Under the pieces are notes generated by a model. The model was given only the letters and a program-made list of their open reading frames with translations, made no database searches and was not told where the DNA came from. From contig JAEYVD010000306.1 of NCBI GenBank assembly GCA_023432075.1, positions 1 to 5,355 of the forward strand: a DNA stretch of 5,355 nucleotides, written 5' to 3'. This document shows positions 1-5,355 of this stretch, piece by piece. The position numbers and the translations under genes are program-made. Every line of letters begins with the position of its first letter. Within the stretch, counting starts at the first letter, position 1. The stretch is from Pseudomonadota bacterium. Its GTDB lineage: Bacteria > Pseudomonadota > Gammaproteobacteria > Burkholderiales > Burkholderiaceae_B.

Positions 1-544
1 GCGCCGCCCGCTGCGCCATGTCGATCGCCGCGCGGGCCTGCGCGGCATCGTGGATGCGGCCCAGCTTTTTCAACTGGGCGTCATCAAAGCTCTGAATGCC
101 CAACGAAAAGCGCGTGACCCCGCTAGCCGCGTAGTCCCGGAAACGGCCGGCCTCGGCCGTGCCCGGATTGGCCTCCATCGTGATCTCGGCGTCGGGCCAC
201 AGGTTCAGGTACGCCCGCAACATCGCCAGCAGCTCGTCCAGACCGGCGGCCGACAGCAGACTGGGCGTGCCGCCCCCGATGAAGACGGAGATCACCTGCC
301 GGCCCCAGATGGACGGCAGCGACTGTTCCAGGTCGCTGCGCAGCGCGTCCAGATAGGCGCGCTCGGGAATTTCGCCTGGCGCGGCATGCGAGTTGAAATC
401 GCAGTAAGGGCATTTGCGCACGCACCAGGGCACGTGGACGTAGACGGAAAGGGGCGGCAGGCTGGTCAGCGTGGCGCCAGCAGGCACGACGAGGCGCGAC
501 TTAGGCGCGCCCATGTCGTTGCGGATGGGAATGGTGATGGACAT
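1..544 (-). CDS. hemW: HemW, radical-SAM heme chaperone (partial, C-terminus beyond left edge)
   Basis: Cytoplasmic radical-SAM protein of the HemN/HemW family. HemW is understood to bind heme and deliver it to apoproteins rather than to oxidise coproporphyrinogen. About 181 N-terminal residues are visible. The iron-sulfur motif CxxxCxxC is at residues 41-48 (CVRKCPYC), preceded by a YVHVPW strand typical of the family. It is followed by Asp-Phe, so the extra cysteine that true HemN oxidases carry two residues after the third cysteine is absent; this favours HemW. The SAM-binding glycine stretch GGGTPS is at 90-95, then EANPG at 124-128 and FSLGIQSF at 146-153. ATG at 544 is chosen because an AGGAA ribosome site lies 8 nt upstream; Met11 is an alternative start. 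The gene lies 34 nt after rdgB on the same strand, a pairing also found in E. coli, and is probably cotranscribed with it. The C-terminal HemW domain cannot be checked. Confidence 0.93.
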   Translation of the reverse strand, partial: MSITIPIRNDMGAPKSRLVVPAGATLTSLPPLSVYVHVPWCVRKCPYCDFNSHAAPGEIPERAYLDALRSDLEQSLPSIWGRQVISVFIGGGTPSLLSAAGLDELLAMLRAYLNLWPDAEITMEANPGTAEAGRFRDYAASGVTRFSLGIQSFDDAQLKKLGRIHDAAQARAAIDMAQRAA

Positions 545-552
545 GCGGAAAA

Positions 553-557
553 TTCCT
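553..557 (-). promoter_or_regulatory. Ribosome binding site of hemW
   Basis: AGGAA on the minus strand, 8 nt before the ATG at 544. It is the clearest Shine-Dalgarno sequence among the five genes here, and it decides the hemW start. It begins one base after the GGCGCC hairpin of the rdgB-hemW gap. Confidence 0.65.
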
Positions 558-574
558 GGCGCCTTGCCGGCGCC
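558..574 (-). repeat. Short GC hairpin in the rdgB-hemW gap
   Basis: GGCGCC, a 5-nt loop, then GGCGCC again. Because GGCGCC is its own reverse complement, the arms form a 6-bp stem. The hairpin fills about half of the 34-nt gap between the rdgB stop and the hemW start and ends one base before the hemW ribosome site. There is no U-run after it, so it is not a normal intrinsic terminator. It could affect translation or mRNA processing, or it could be chance in GC-rich DNA. Confidence 0.4.
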
Positions 575-578
575 GTGT

Positions 579-1202
579 TCAAGCGTTGCCCAGCTTGCTG
601 AGCAGCTCGCGCAGCGCCCGGGCGCGGTGGCTGACCCGGTTTTTTTCGTCGGGATCCAGCGACGCGGCGGTCAGCGCCATGTCGGGCAGGTAGAAGTGCG
701 GATCGTAGCCGAAACCGTTGGCGCCTTCGGGCACATCGATGATCTCGCCATGCCACAGGCCCTCGCCGATGAGCGGGCGGGGATCGTTCTCGGAACGCAC
801 CAGCGCCAGGACCGCCACATACCAGGCGCTGCGGTCCTCGACCGATGCCAGGTTGCGCACCAGCAACGCATTGTTGGCCGCATCGGACTTTTCGCCGCCG
901 TGCATCTTGGCATAGCGGGCCGAATAGACACCGGGTGCGCCATCCAGCGAGGCCACGCACAGGCCCGAGTCGTCCGCCAGCGCGGGCAGCCCGGTCAAGC
1001 GGCTGGCGTGGCGCGCCTTGGCCAGCGCGTTTTCGACGAAGGTGACGTGCGGCTCTTCGGCTTCCGGCACGCCCAGTTCGCCCTGAGGCACCAGCTCAAT
1101 GCCCAGCGGCGCGAACAAGGCGGAGAACTCGCGCAGCTTGCCGGCATTGTTGGACGCCAGGACGACGCGGCGCAGGGAGTCGGGAATCTTGGGGGATGTC
1201 AT
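579..1202 (-). CDS. rdgB: RdgB/HAM1-family XTP/dITP pyrophosphatase
   Basis: House-cleaning enzyme that hydrolyses non-canonical purine triphosphates (dITP/ITP, XTP) to the monophosphate plus pyrophosphate, keeping them out of DNA and RNA. It is cytoplasmic and acts as a homodimer in characterised relatives. The 207 residues are close to the usual length of about 200. Family motifs appear in order: SNNAGK at 17-22 (substrate-binding loop), TFVENA at 54-59, ADDSGL at 76-81 with the expected catalytic aspartate, GVYSARYA at 91-98, GFGYDPHF at 163-170 (base recognition) and SHRARA at 191-196. The frame stays open upstream to an ATG at 1373, but similarity begins about 12 residues after the ATG at 1202, so that start is preferred. 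No Shine-Dalgarno sequence precedes it, and a TATACAAT box ends 7 nt upstream. It is the first gene of the pair with hemW and is divergent from the EAL gene. Confidence 0.96.
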   Translation of the reverse strand: MTSPKIPDSLRRVVLASNNAGKLREFSALFAPLGIELVPQGELGVPEAEEPHVTFVENALAKARHASRLTGLPALADDSGLCVASLDGAPGVYSARYAKMHGGEKSDAANNALLVRNLASVEDRSAWYVAVLALVRSENDPRPLIGEGLWHGEIIDVPEGANGFGYDPHFYLPDMALTAASLDPDEKNRVSHRARALRELLSKLGNA

Positions 1203-1209
1203 AGGGCGG

Positions 1210-1217
1210 ATTGTATA
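1210..1217 (-). promoter_or_regulatory. Candidate -10 box of rdgB (TATACAAT)
   Basis: On the minus strand TATACAAT ends 7 nt before the ATG at 1202. If it works as a sigma-70 -10 element, transcription would begin at or next to the start codon. No recognisable -35 hexamer is found at 16-18 nt spacing, because a GC-rich stretch lies there, and there is no extended -10 TG. The call is therefore tentative. Confidence 0.35.
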
Positions 1218-1220
1218 GGG

Positions 1221-1241
1221 GCGCGCCTGCGGCGGGCGCGC
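1221..1241. repeat. 7-bp GC inverted repeat upstream of rdgB
   Basis: GCGCGCC at 1221-1227 and its reverse complement GGCGCGC at 1235-1241 are separated by 7 nt. The repeat sits just upstream of the TATACAAT box of rdgB, where the -35 region would lie. It could be an operator half-site pair, or an mRNA hairpin if transcription starts further upstream. No U-run follows on either strand. Confidence 0.45.
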
Positions 1242-1286
1242 ATTCCACGATGATGGCGCGGGTACCACGCCCGGGTGAATTGCTTG

Positions 1287-1315
1287 TTGACACTTTTGTA
1301 ACAGCGCCCGAAGAT
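1287..1315 (+). promoter_or_regulatory. Candidate sigma-70 promoter of the EAL-CBS-GGDEF gene
   Basis: A consensus TTGACA (1287-1292) is followed after 17 nt by GAAGAT (1310-1315), which matches only 3 of 6 consensus -10 bases. Transcription would start near 1322 and leave a leader of about 85 nt before the ATG at 1406. The weak -10 would fit an activator-dependent promoter. Only the -35 hexamer is good evidence. Confidence 0.3.
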
Positions 1316-1341
1316 TGCACGTCAACGATTCGGCGCAACAA
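1296..1341. repeat. Imperfect dyad in the rdgB / EAL-gene intergenic region
   Basis: The core arms are GCGCCCGAA (1304-1312) and TTCGGCGC (1329-1336), which pair over 8 bp with one bulged C around a 16-nt centre. Further out, TTGT (1296-1299) pairs with ACAA (1338-1341). The dyad overlaps the -10 and expected start of the rightward promoter candidate, a suitable place for an operator. The 203-bp intergenic region holds no recognisable gene. Confidence 0.4.
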
Positions 1342-1405
1342 CGCAGACATATTTTGTTGTCAATATGACCCATCTTGTCACTGATCGTTTCTCAATGCCC
1401 CAGCG

Positions 1406-3259
1406 ATGAACTCCATTCACGCTTTGCCACGGCCTGCGGCGGCCCGTGCTCCCCATCACCATCCCGGCGGAGCGCCCGCCCAGGCCAGCCTGGCCGGCAT
1501 CCTGCGCGAAAGATTGTTGCGTCCGCGCTTCCAGCCGGTGATCGACCTGTCCCACAGCCGGATCTATGGGCACGAAAGCCTGATCCGCGGTCCCGCCGAC
1601 ACGCCCCTGCACTATCCCGATGCCCTGTTCGCCGAGGCGCGCCGTCAAGGCTTGCACCCGCAGCTTGAACTGGCCAGTTTTCGCGCGGGCGCGCGGGGGT
1701 TCGAACAGAACGACGCCGCCGGCAAGCTGTTCCTGAACCTGTCCGGCTCTGCCCTGCTCCATTACTGGACCCTCTGGGGCTACGACATGCCCGCCCGGCT
1801 GCTCAAGGATTGCGCCCTGGAGCCCGCCAGCATCGTTGTCGAACTTACCGAACAGGATCCCCTGTCTGACCGCATGGCGGACCTGCACAACGCCTTTGCG
1901 TGCCTACGCGAAGCCGGCATGCGCATCGCGCTGGACGATTACGGGGTCGGCAATTCCAACCTGCAGCTCTGGGCGGAAACCCAGCCCGAGCTGGTCAAGA
2001 TCGACCGTTACTTCTTTGACGGCATCGGCCACGACGAGCGCAAGCAGAACATGGTGCGGGCCATCCTGAAGGTGGCCCAGCATCTGGGCACCTCGGTCAT
2101 CGCCGAAGGCATCGAAACCGCCGAAGACCTGGCTGTCGTGCGTGAGCTGGATATCCGATACGCGCAGGGCTGGTTCCTGGGCATGCCCGAGGAAATCCTG
2201 CTGACCGAACTGACGCCGCCGCTACGGGACTCGCTGCGTTCCCGCACGTCGGCGCCCGTGTCGCAACGCGCCGCCGGCGGCACCGCCGTCAGCCTGCGCG
2301 TCGAAGCGCCGGCCGCGCTGCTGACCAAGCACACCAACGATGACGTGCATCGTCTTTTCATCGAGCACAAGAATCTGCACGCCGTGGCAGTGATCGACGC
2401 CGACAACCGGCCGGTCGGCATCATCAACCGGCGCGACTTCTCGGAACACTACGCCCAGCGCTACACGCGCGAGCTCTTCGGCCGCGACGCCTGCTCGACC
2501 TTCATGAACGCCGAGCCGGTGCTGGTGGATGTCAACGTGTCCATCGACCAGCTGAGCCACGTGCTGATTTCCGAAGACCAGCGCTACCTGATGGACGGGC
2601 TCATCATCACGCGCGACGGCCGCTACGACGGCCTGGCCACCGGCGAAACGCTGGTGCGCTCGGTGACCGAGATGCGGATCGAGGCGGCGCGCTACGCCAA
2701 TCCGCTGACGTCCCTGCCCGGCAACATCCCCATCAGCCGGCACATCGCCACGCTGCTCGAAGACGCAGCCGACTTCACCATCTGCTACGGCGACCTGAAC
2801 AACTTCAAGCCCTTCAACGACGTGTACGGCTATTGGCGCGGCGACGACATGATCATGCTGACCGCCGACGTCATCAAGCGCCACTGCGATCCGCAGCGCG
2901 ATTTCGTGGGACACGTCGGCGGCGACGACTTCGTGGTGCTGCTGCGCAGCCCCGACTGGATGGCGCGCATCGAGCGCATCATTGCCGAATTCAACGAGGA
3001 AGCCGTGGCCCTGTATGACGAACAGGGCCGCCGCAACGGCGGCATCGAGGCCGAAGACCGTTACGGCGTGCCGCGCTTCTTTCCGTTCGTGACGCTGGGC
3101 GTGGGCGCCCTGACCGTCACGCCCTCGTTATGCGAGCGCATCCGCCCTGAGGACATCGCCTCGGCGGCCGCCCATGTCAAGCACAAGGTCAAGCACGGGA
3201 ATCTGTCGCTCGTGGCCGAGCGCTACAGCGGCGCCGCCCTGCCGCAACTCACCGGCTGA
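1406..3259 (+). CDS. EAL-CBS-GGDEF c-di-GMP signalling protein (probable phosphodiesterase)
   Basis: Predicted cytoplasmic c-di-GMP enzyme of 617 residues with no membrane segment. The EAL domain (about 35-275) keeps the catalytic set: ESL at 57-59 in the EAL position, N111, E146 and E149 (ELTE), D177-D178 (DDYG), K198, E234 (AEGIET) and Q254. Hydrolysis to pGpG is therefore expected. A CBS pair (about 300-420, with VGIINRRDF at 337-345) probably binds an adenine nucleotide and tunes activity. The GGDEF domain (about 430-603) keeps D463, N471 and D480 for metal and guanine binding, but its signature is GGDDF (505-509). The inhibitory RxxD site has Pro at 496 instead of Arg, with Asp499 kept. 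Cyclase activity is uncertain; the domain may bind GTP as a regulator. ATG 1406 is the only usual start after the in-frame stop at 1382, and its ribosome site is poor. The 3' end overlaps the convergent chemoreceptor gene. Confidence 0.93.
   Translation: MNSIHALPRPAAARAPHHHPGGAPAQASLAGILRERLLRPRFQPVIDLSHSRIYGHESLIRGPADTPLHYPDALFAEARRQGLHPQLELASFRAGARGFEQNDAAGKLFLNLSGSALLHYWTLWGYDMPARLLKDCALEPASIVVELTEQDPLSDRMADLHNAFACLREAGMRIALDDYGVGNSNLQLWAETQPELVKIDRYFFDGIGHDERKQNMVRAILKVAQHLGTSVIAEGIETAEDLAVVRELDIRYAQGWFLGMPEEILLTELTPPLRDSLRSRTSAPVSQRAAGGTAVSLRVEAPAALLTKHTNDDVHRLFIEHKNLHAVAVIDADNRPVGIINRRDFSEHYAQRYTRELFGRDACSTFMNAEPVLVDVNVSIDQLSHVLISEDQRYLMDGLIITRDGRYDGLATGETLVRSVTEMRIEAARYANPLTSLPGNIPISRHIATLLEDAADFTICYGDLNNFKPFNDVYGYWRGDDMIMLTADVIKRHCDPQRDFVGHVGGDDFVVLLRSPDWMARIERIIAEFNEEAVALYDEQGRRNGGIEAEDRYGVPRFFPFVTLGVGALTVTPSLCERIRPEDIASAAAHVKHKVKHGNLSLVAERYSGAALPQLTG
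3128..3259. other. 132-bp convergent (tail-to-tail) coding overlap
   Basis: The last 43 codons plus stop of the chemoreceptor gene (minus) lie inside the last 44 codons of the EAL-CBS-GGDEF gene (plus). Codons are in register on opposite strands: the EAL gene's TGA at 3257-3259 pairs with the chemoreceptor's Ser531 codon TCA. The chemoreceptor stop TAA is the complement of the EAL gene's Leu575 codon TTA at 3128-3130. The GGDEF side is conserved protein (helix [10 protein letters not shown] at 591-600). The chemoreceptor side lies beyond its signalling domain. No intrinsic terminator separates the two genes. Confidence 0.8.
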
Positions 3260-4849
3260 GGCCTCGCGCGCCGCGGCCTGCGCGCCCGGCGCGATCTGGA
3301 ATTTGGCCACGGCCCGGCGCAGTCCTTGCGCCTGGGATTCCAGCGCCGCCGCGGCAGCCGCCGTCTGCTCGACCATCGCGGCCGTTTCCTGCGTGGCGCG
3401 TTCGATATCGGCCACCGCGTGGTTGACCGACGCAATCCCGGTTGCCTGCTCGGCGGTGGCGTTGGAGATCTCGGTCACGATCTGCGTCACGCGATCGACC
3501 GAGGACACCATGTCGCGCATGGTATCGCCCGCCAGGTTCACATGACGCACGCCCGCCTCCACGCGCGCGGCCGAATCCTCGATCAGGCCCTTGATCTCGC
3601 GCGCCGCCTGGGCGCTGCGTTGCGCCAGCGACCGCACTTCACCCGCCACCACGGCAAACCCCTTGCCCTGCTCGCCCGCGCGGGCCGCTTCCACGGCTGC
3701 GTTGAGCGCAAGGATGTTCGTCTGGAACGCAATGCTGTCCACCACGCCCACGATCTCGCCGATGCGCCGCGCGCTGTCGGCTATGCCCTGCATGCTGTGC
3801 ACCACTTCATCGACCGCCTGGCCGCCGCGTTGCGCCAGCTGAGTGGCGCTCACTGCCTGGCGGCTCGCCAGGTCGGCGTTGCCCGCGGTCATTTGAACGG
3901 TGTGGGCAAGCTGGGTCATATTGGCCGCCGCTTCCTGCAGCGAGCCGGCCTGTCGCGCCGCGCGGTCCGACATATCGGCGCCGCCTGCCGCAATCTCCCC
4001 CGAGCCGGTGTGGATCTCTTCCACCCCCAGACGCACGGACGCCACCGCGGCCGACAGGCCCGTCTGCATGCGGCGCATCGCCGAATACAGGACGCCAATT
4101 TCGTTGTCGCCGCGCTGGGAGATCGCGCCGGTCAGGTCGCCGTCCGCGATGCGGTCAAAGTGCGCCCCCGCCTCGTTCAGCGGCCGCACGATGCTGCGGC
4201 GGAATCCCAGCCGGATCAGCACCGCCAGCACCAGGACGAAGCCCAGCACGGCCGCCGCCACCACGATGACGCGCTCAAGCGTACGGCTTGCACCGGCCAC
4301 GGCTTCCTGCCCCTGTTCGCGGGCGTAGGCCTGGTAGGCCTCCGCCTGCTTCACATAGGCCGCACCGCTGGCCGGCAGCGCCTTGTCCGTCAAGCGGTTG
4401 ACCTCGATCCCGTTCCAGCCCTGGATCGCGGTGCGCATCGGCACGAGCGTCTGGTCGGCAAAGGCGGCATACGCCGTCAGCACCTGGGCAAACAGCGGCG
4501 CGCCCTGGACGCTGTCGTCCGGGTTGGCGCGCAAGCGCGCCAGGCTGGCCGCCGCCTGCTTGAGCAGCCCATCGGCCTGGGCCAGCGACGCATTGCGCGC
4601 GCCTTCGAGACCGCCTTCCATTGCCGTCTTGGCGTCGGTCAGCGCGGCGCGCGCCTGGAAAAGCCGGCTGGTCATGTCGGCCAGATCGCTCGCCCTTTCG
4701 ATGCTGCCCCGTCCCAGGGCCTCGATATCCGCGCGGTTGTCGCGCAGGACCGTGATGCCCGCCGCCGCGGCAAGCGCGAAGAGCACGACGAACAAGGCAA
4801 GAATGGCCGACAGCGCCGTCGTTACCCTCAGATTTTTTCGCATATCCAT
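3128..4849 (-). CDS. Methyl-accepting chemotaxis protein (transmembrane chemoreceptor)
   Basis: Inner-membrane chemoreceptor that senses a periplasmic signal and controls CheA through CheW. The 573 residues show a short cytoplasmic N-terminus, TM1 at about 11-34, a periplasmic helical domain at about 35-190 resembling the four-helix-bundle (TarH-like) type, TM2 at about 193-215, HAMP at about 216-268 (RPLN at 222-225, DGDLTG at 236-241), and a signalling coiled coil. The hairpin tip lies at about 370-410 with the diagnostic [19 protein letters not shown] (383-401). The signalling part ends near [10 protein letters not shown] (510-519). The following tail of about 54 residues ends without a CheR/CheB-tethering NWETF-type pentapeptide, and its last 43 residues are read antisense to the EAL gene. 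The ligand cannot be told. Start 4849 gives the longest protein. ATG 4843 (Met3) is a real alternative, because GGA lies 5 nt before it whereas 4849 has no ribosome site. No other chemotaxis gene is visible. Confidence 0.95.
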   Translation of the reverse strand: MDMRKNLRVTTALSAILALFVVLFALAAAAGITVLRDNRADIEALGRGSIERASDLADMTSRLFQARAALTDAKTAMEGGLEGARNASLAQADGLLKQAAASLARLRANPDDSVQGAPLFAQVLTAYAAFADQTLVPMRTAIQGWNGIEVNRLTDKALPASGAAYVKQAEAYQAYAREQGQEAVAGASRTLERVIVVAAAVLGFVLVLAVLIRLGFRRSIVRPLNEAGAHFDRIADGDLTGAISQRGDNEIGVLYSAMRRMQTGLSAAVASVRLGVEEIHTGSGEIAAGGADMSDRAARQAGSLQEAAANMTQLAHTVQMTAGNADLASRQAVSATQLAQRGGQAVDEVVHSMQGIADSARRIGEIVGVVDSIAFQTNILALNAAVEAARAGEQGKGFAVVAGEVRSLAQRSAQAAREIKGLIEDSAARVEAGVRHVNLAGDTMRDMVSSVDRVTQIVTEISNATAEQATGIASVNHAVADIERATQETAAMVEQTAAAAAALESQAQGLRRAVAKFQIAPGAQAAAREASAGELRQGGAAVALGHERQIPVLDLVLDMGGRRGDVLRADALA

Positions 4850-4873
4850 CCGTGTATAGCGTGGCCGCCAGCG

Positions 4874-4950
4874 CGGCAGTGCGACGGATTATGGACATCC
4901 AGTTTGGCAATTTCTTGACACAACCTCGATTGGGACGTGTCGCACTGCCG
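4874..4950. repeat. Perfect 12-bp inverted repeat between chemoreceptor and acyl-CoA dehydrogenase genes
   Basis: CGGCAGTGCGAC (4874-4885) and its exact reverse complement GTCGCACTGCCG (4939-4950) are separated by 53 bp. The left arm begins 25 bp before the chemoreceptor start codon, and the right arm is 125 bp before the acyl-CoA dehydrogenase start. The centre-to-centre distance is 65 bp, about six helical turns, so the two sites face the same side of the DNA. This fits paired operator sites bound by a looping regulator. A hairpin in RNA or a remnant of a small mobile element are alternatives. The rest of this 225-bp region holds no recognisable gene. Confidence 0.7.
4888..4916 (-). promoter_or_regulatory. 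Weak candidate promoter of the chemoreceptor gene
   Basis: On the minus strand CATAAT (4893-4888) matches 5 of 6 bases of the -10 consensus. At 17-nt spacing the -35 position reads AAGAAA, a poor match. Transcription would start near 4881, inside the left arm of the inverted repeat, leaving a leader of about 32 nt. No flagellar sigma-28 type promoter was recognised here. Confidence 0.25.
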
Positions 4951-5003
4951 TCATGAAGCGCCGCTTTTGCGATCAGGAACCCCGTGTTAATGATTTGTGA
5001 ATT

Positions 5004-5029
5004 GGCACATGCGCGGCCTTGCGGCACAT
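5004..5029. repeat. Direct repeat GGCACAT x2 upstream of acyl-CoA dehydrogenase
   Basis: GGCACAT occurs at 5004-5010 and 5023-5029, both copies preceded by TTG at slightly different distances. The 19-bp period is close to two helical turns. The pair lies 46 bp before the acyl-CoA dehydrogenase start, where a regulator could bind. At 7 bp it may be coincidence. Confidence 0.3.
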
Positions 5030-5074
5030 TCGATCCTGTCCCGAACCATTCCTTCAATCAGAAAAGCCCGTCAC

Positions 5075-5355
5075 ATGCTCCAAGCCTCCCACGCCTACCA
5101 GGACATCCGCGAAGCCGTCCGCGACCTCTGCGCGCAGTTTCCCTCCGAGTACTTCCGCAAGGTCGACGAAGAACGCGGCTACCCCGAGGACTTCGTGCGC
5201 GCCCTCACCGAGGCCGGCTGGCTGGCTGCCCTGATCCCCCAGGAATACGGCGGCTCGGGCCTGGGCCTGACCGAAGCCTCGGTCATCATGGAAGAGATCA
5301 ACCGAAGCGGCGGCAACTCCGGCGCGTGCCACGGCCAGATGTACAACATGGGCAC
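5075..5355 (+). CDS. Acyl-CoA dehydrogenase family protein (partial, N-terminus only)
   Basis: Start of a flavoprotein acyl-CoA dehydrogenase, the FAD enzyme that inserts an alpha,beta double bond into an acyl-CoA and passes electrons to ETF. The 93 visible residues belong to the N-terminal helical domain: FRKVDEERGYPEDFVRAL at 27-44, then the family hallmark GW-LAALIPQEYGGSGLGLTEAS at about 48-69 and IMEEINRSGGNSG at 71-83. The catalytic base, FAD-binding and substrate-specificity regions lie beyond the right edge, so the acyl chain and pathway cannot be named. ATG 5075 fits the usual family start; an in-frame ATG at 5009 would add 22 residues with no family character. The ribosome site is weak (AGAAAAG). 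The gene diverges from the chemoreceptor gene across a 225-bp region containing the 12-bp inverted repeat. Confidence 0.88.
   Translation, partial: MLQASHAYQDIREAVRDLCAQFPSEYFRKVDEERGYPEDFVRALTEAGWLAALIPQEYGGSGLGLTEASVIMEEINRSGGNSGACHGQMYNMG

Noticed and set aside
471..1253. A 260-codon plus-strand frame antisense to hemW and rdgB
   Set aside because: It shows no domain character, and both genes on the minus strand have clear motifs and a sensible order.
1203..1373. N-terminal extension of RdgB to the ATG at 1373
   Set aside because: The extra 57 residues have no family similarity and would cross the whole intergenic region. RdgB proteins start about 10 residues before the SNNAGK-type motif.
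1322..1888. A 188-codon minus-strand frame running upstream of rdgB
   Set aside because: It is antisense to the EAL domain; the part in the intergenic region has no ribosome site or recognisable protein similarity.
2222..2914. A 230-codon minus-strand frame inside the EAL-CBS-GGDEF gene
   Set aside because: It is a shadow of the conserved CBS and GGDEF coding sequence, with low-complexity Val/His/Asp composition.
3240..3300. Possible bidirectional terminator between the convergent genes
   Set aside because: The area is GC-rich with small repeats such as GCGCGCCGCGG, but no stem followed by a U-run was found on either strand, and it lies within chemoreceptor coding sequence.
3326..4918. A 530-codon open frame on the plus strand, antisense to the chemoreceptor gene
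   Set aside because: Its translation is rich in Arg, His and Ala with no recognisable domain, while the opposite strand encodes a complete chemoreceptor with diagnostic motifs. Long antisense frames are expected in GC-rich genes.
4915..4920. TTGACA on the plus strand as a -35 box for the acyl-CoA dehydrogenase gene
   Set aside because: No acceptable -10 hexamer lies 16-18 nt downstream; that position reads into the right arm of the inverted repeat.
4996..5009. TGTG-N6-CACA resembling a CRP-type site
   Set aside because: Only 4-bp arms, with the flanking consensus bases missing and the wrong spacing for the usual TGTGA-N6-TCACA pattern.

Overview
The window is GC-rich and densely coded. The HemW and RdgB proteins resemble those of the Alcaligenaceae (Betaproteobacteria), and an Achromobacter or Bordetella relative is the best guess. 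This is an impression from protein character and gene order, not from a database search. No rRNA, tRNA, CRISPR array, insertion sequence or phage gene was seen.

Layout from left to right. Positions 1-1202, minus strand: a two-gene housekeeping cluster, rdgB (house-cleaning nucleotide pyrophosphatase) followed 34 nt later by hemW (radical-SAM heme chaperone, cut by the left edge). Positions 1203-1405: a 203-bp divergent intergenic region with a -10-like box very close to the rdgB start, a GC hairpin, a TTGACA box facing right and an imperfect dyad. Positions 1406-3259, plus strand: a 617-residue c-di-GMP signalling protein with the order EAL, paired CBS, GGDEF. Positions 3128-4849, minus strand: a transmembrane methyl-accepting chemotaxis protein, convergent with the EAL gene and overlapping its 3' end by 132 bp. 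Positions 4850-5074: a 225-bp divergent intergenic region with a perfect 12-bp inverted repeat. Position 5075 to the right edge, plus strand: the start of an acyl-CoA dehydrogenase gene.

The two central genes are both signal-transduction proteins. One is predicted to break down and possibly make c-di-GMP, and the other to feed the chemotaxis array. A shared link to the switch between motile and sessile life is plausible, but nothing here proves that they act together. No wholly new system was recognised. The most unusual points are the 44-codon convergent overlap, in which the chemoreceptor's stop codon is the complement of the only in-frame TTA leucine codon of the EAL gene; the altered GGDDF signature with a missing inhibitory-site arginine beside an apparently intact EAL site; and the dyad-rich intergenic regions.
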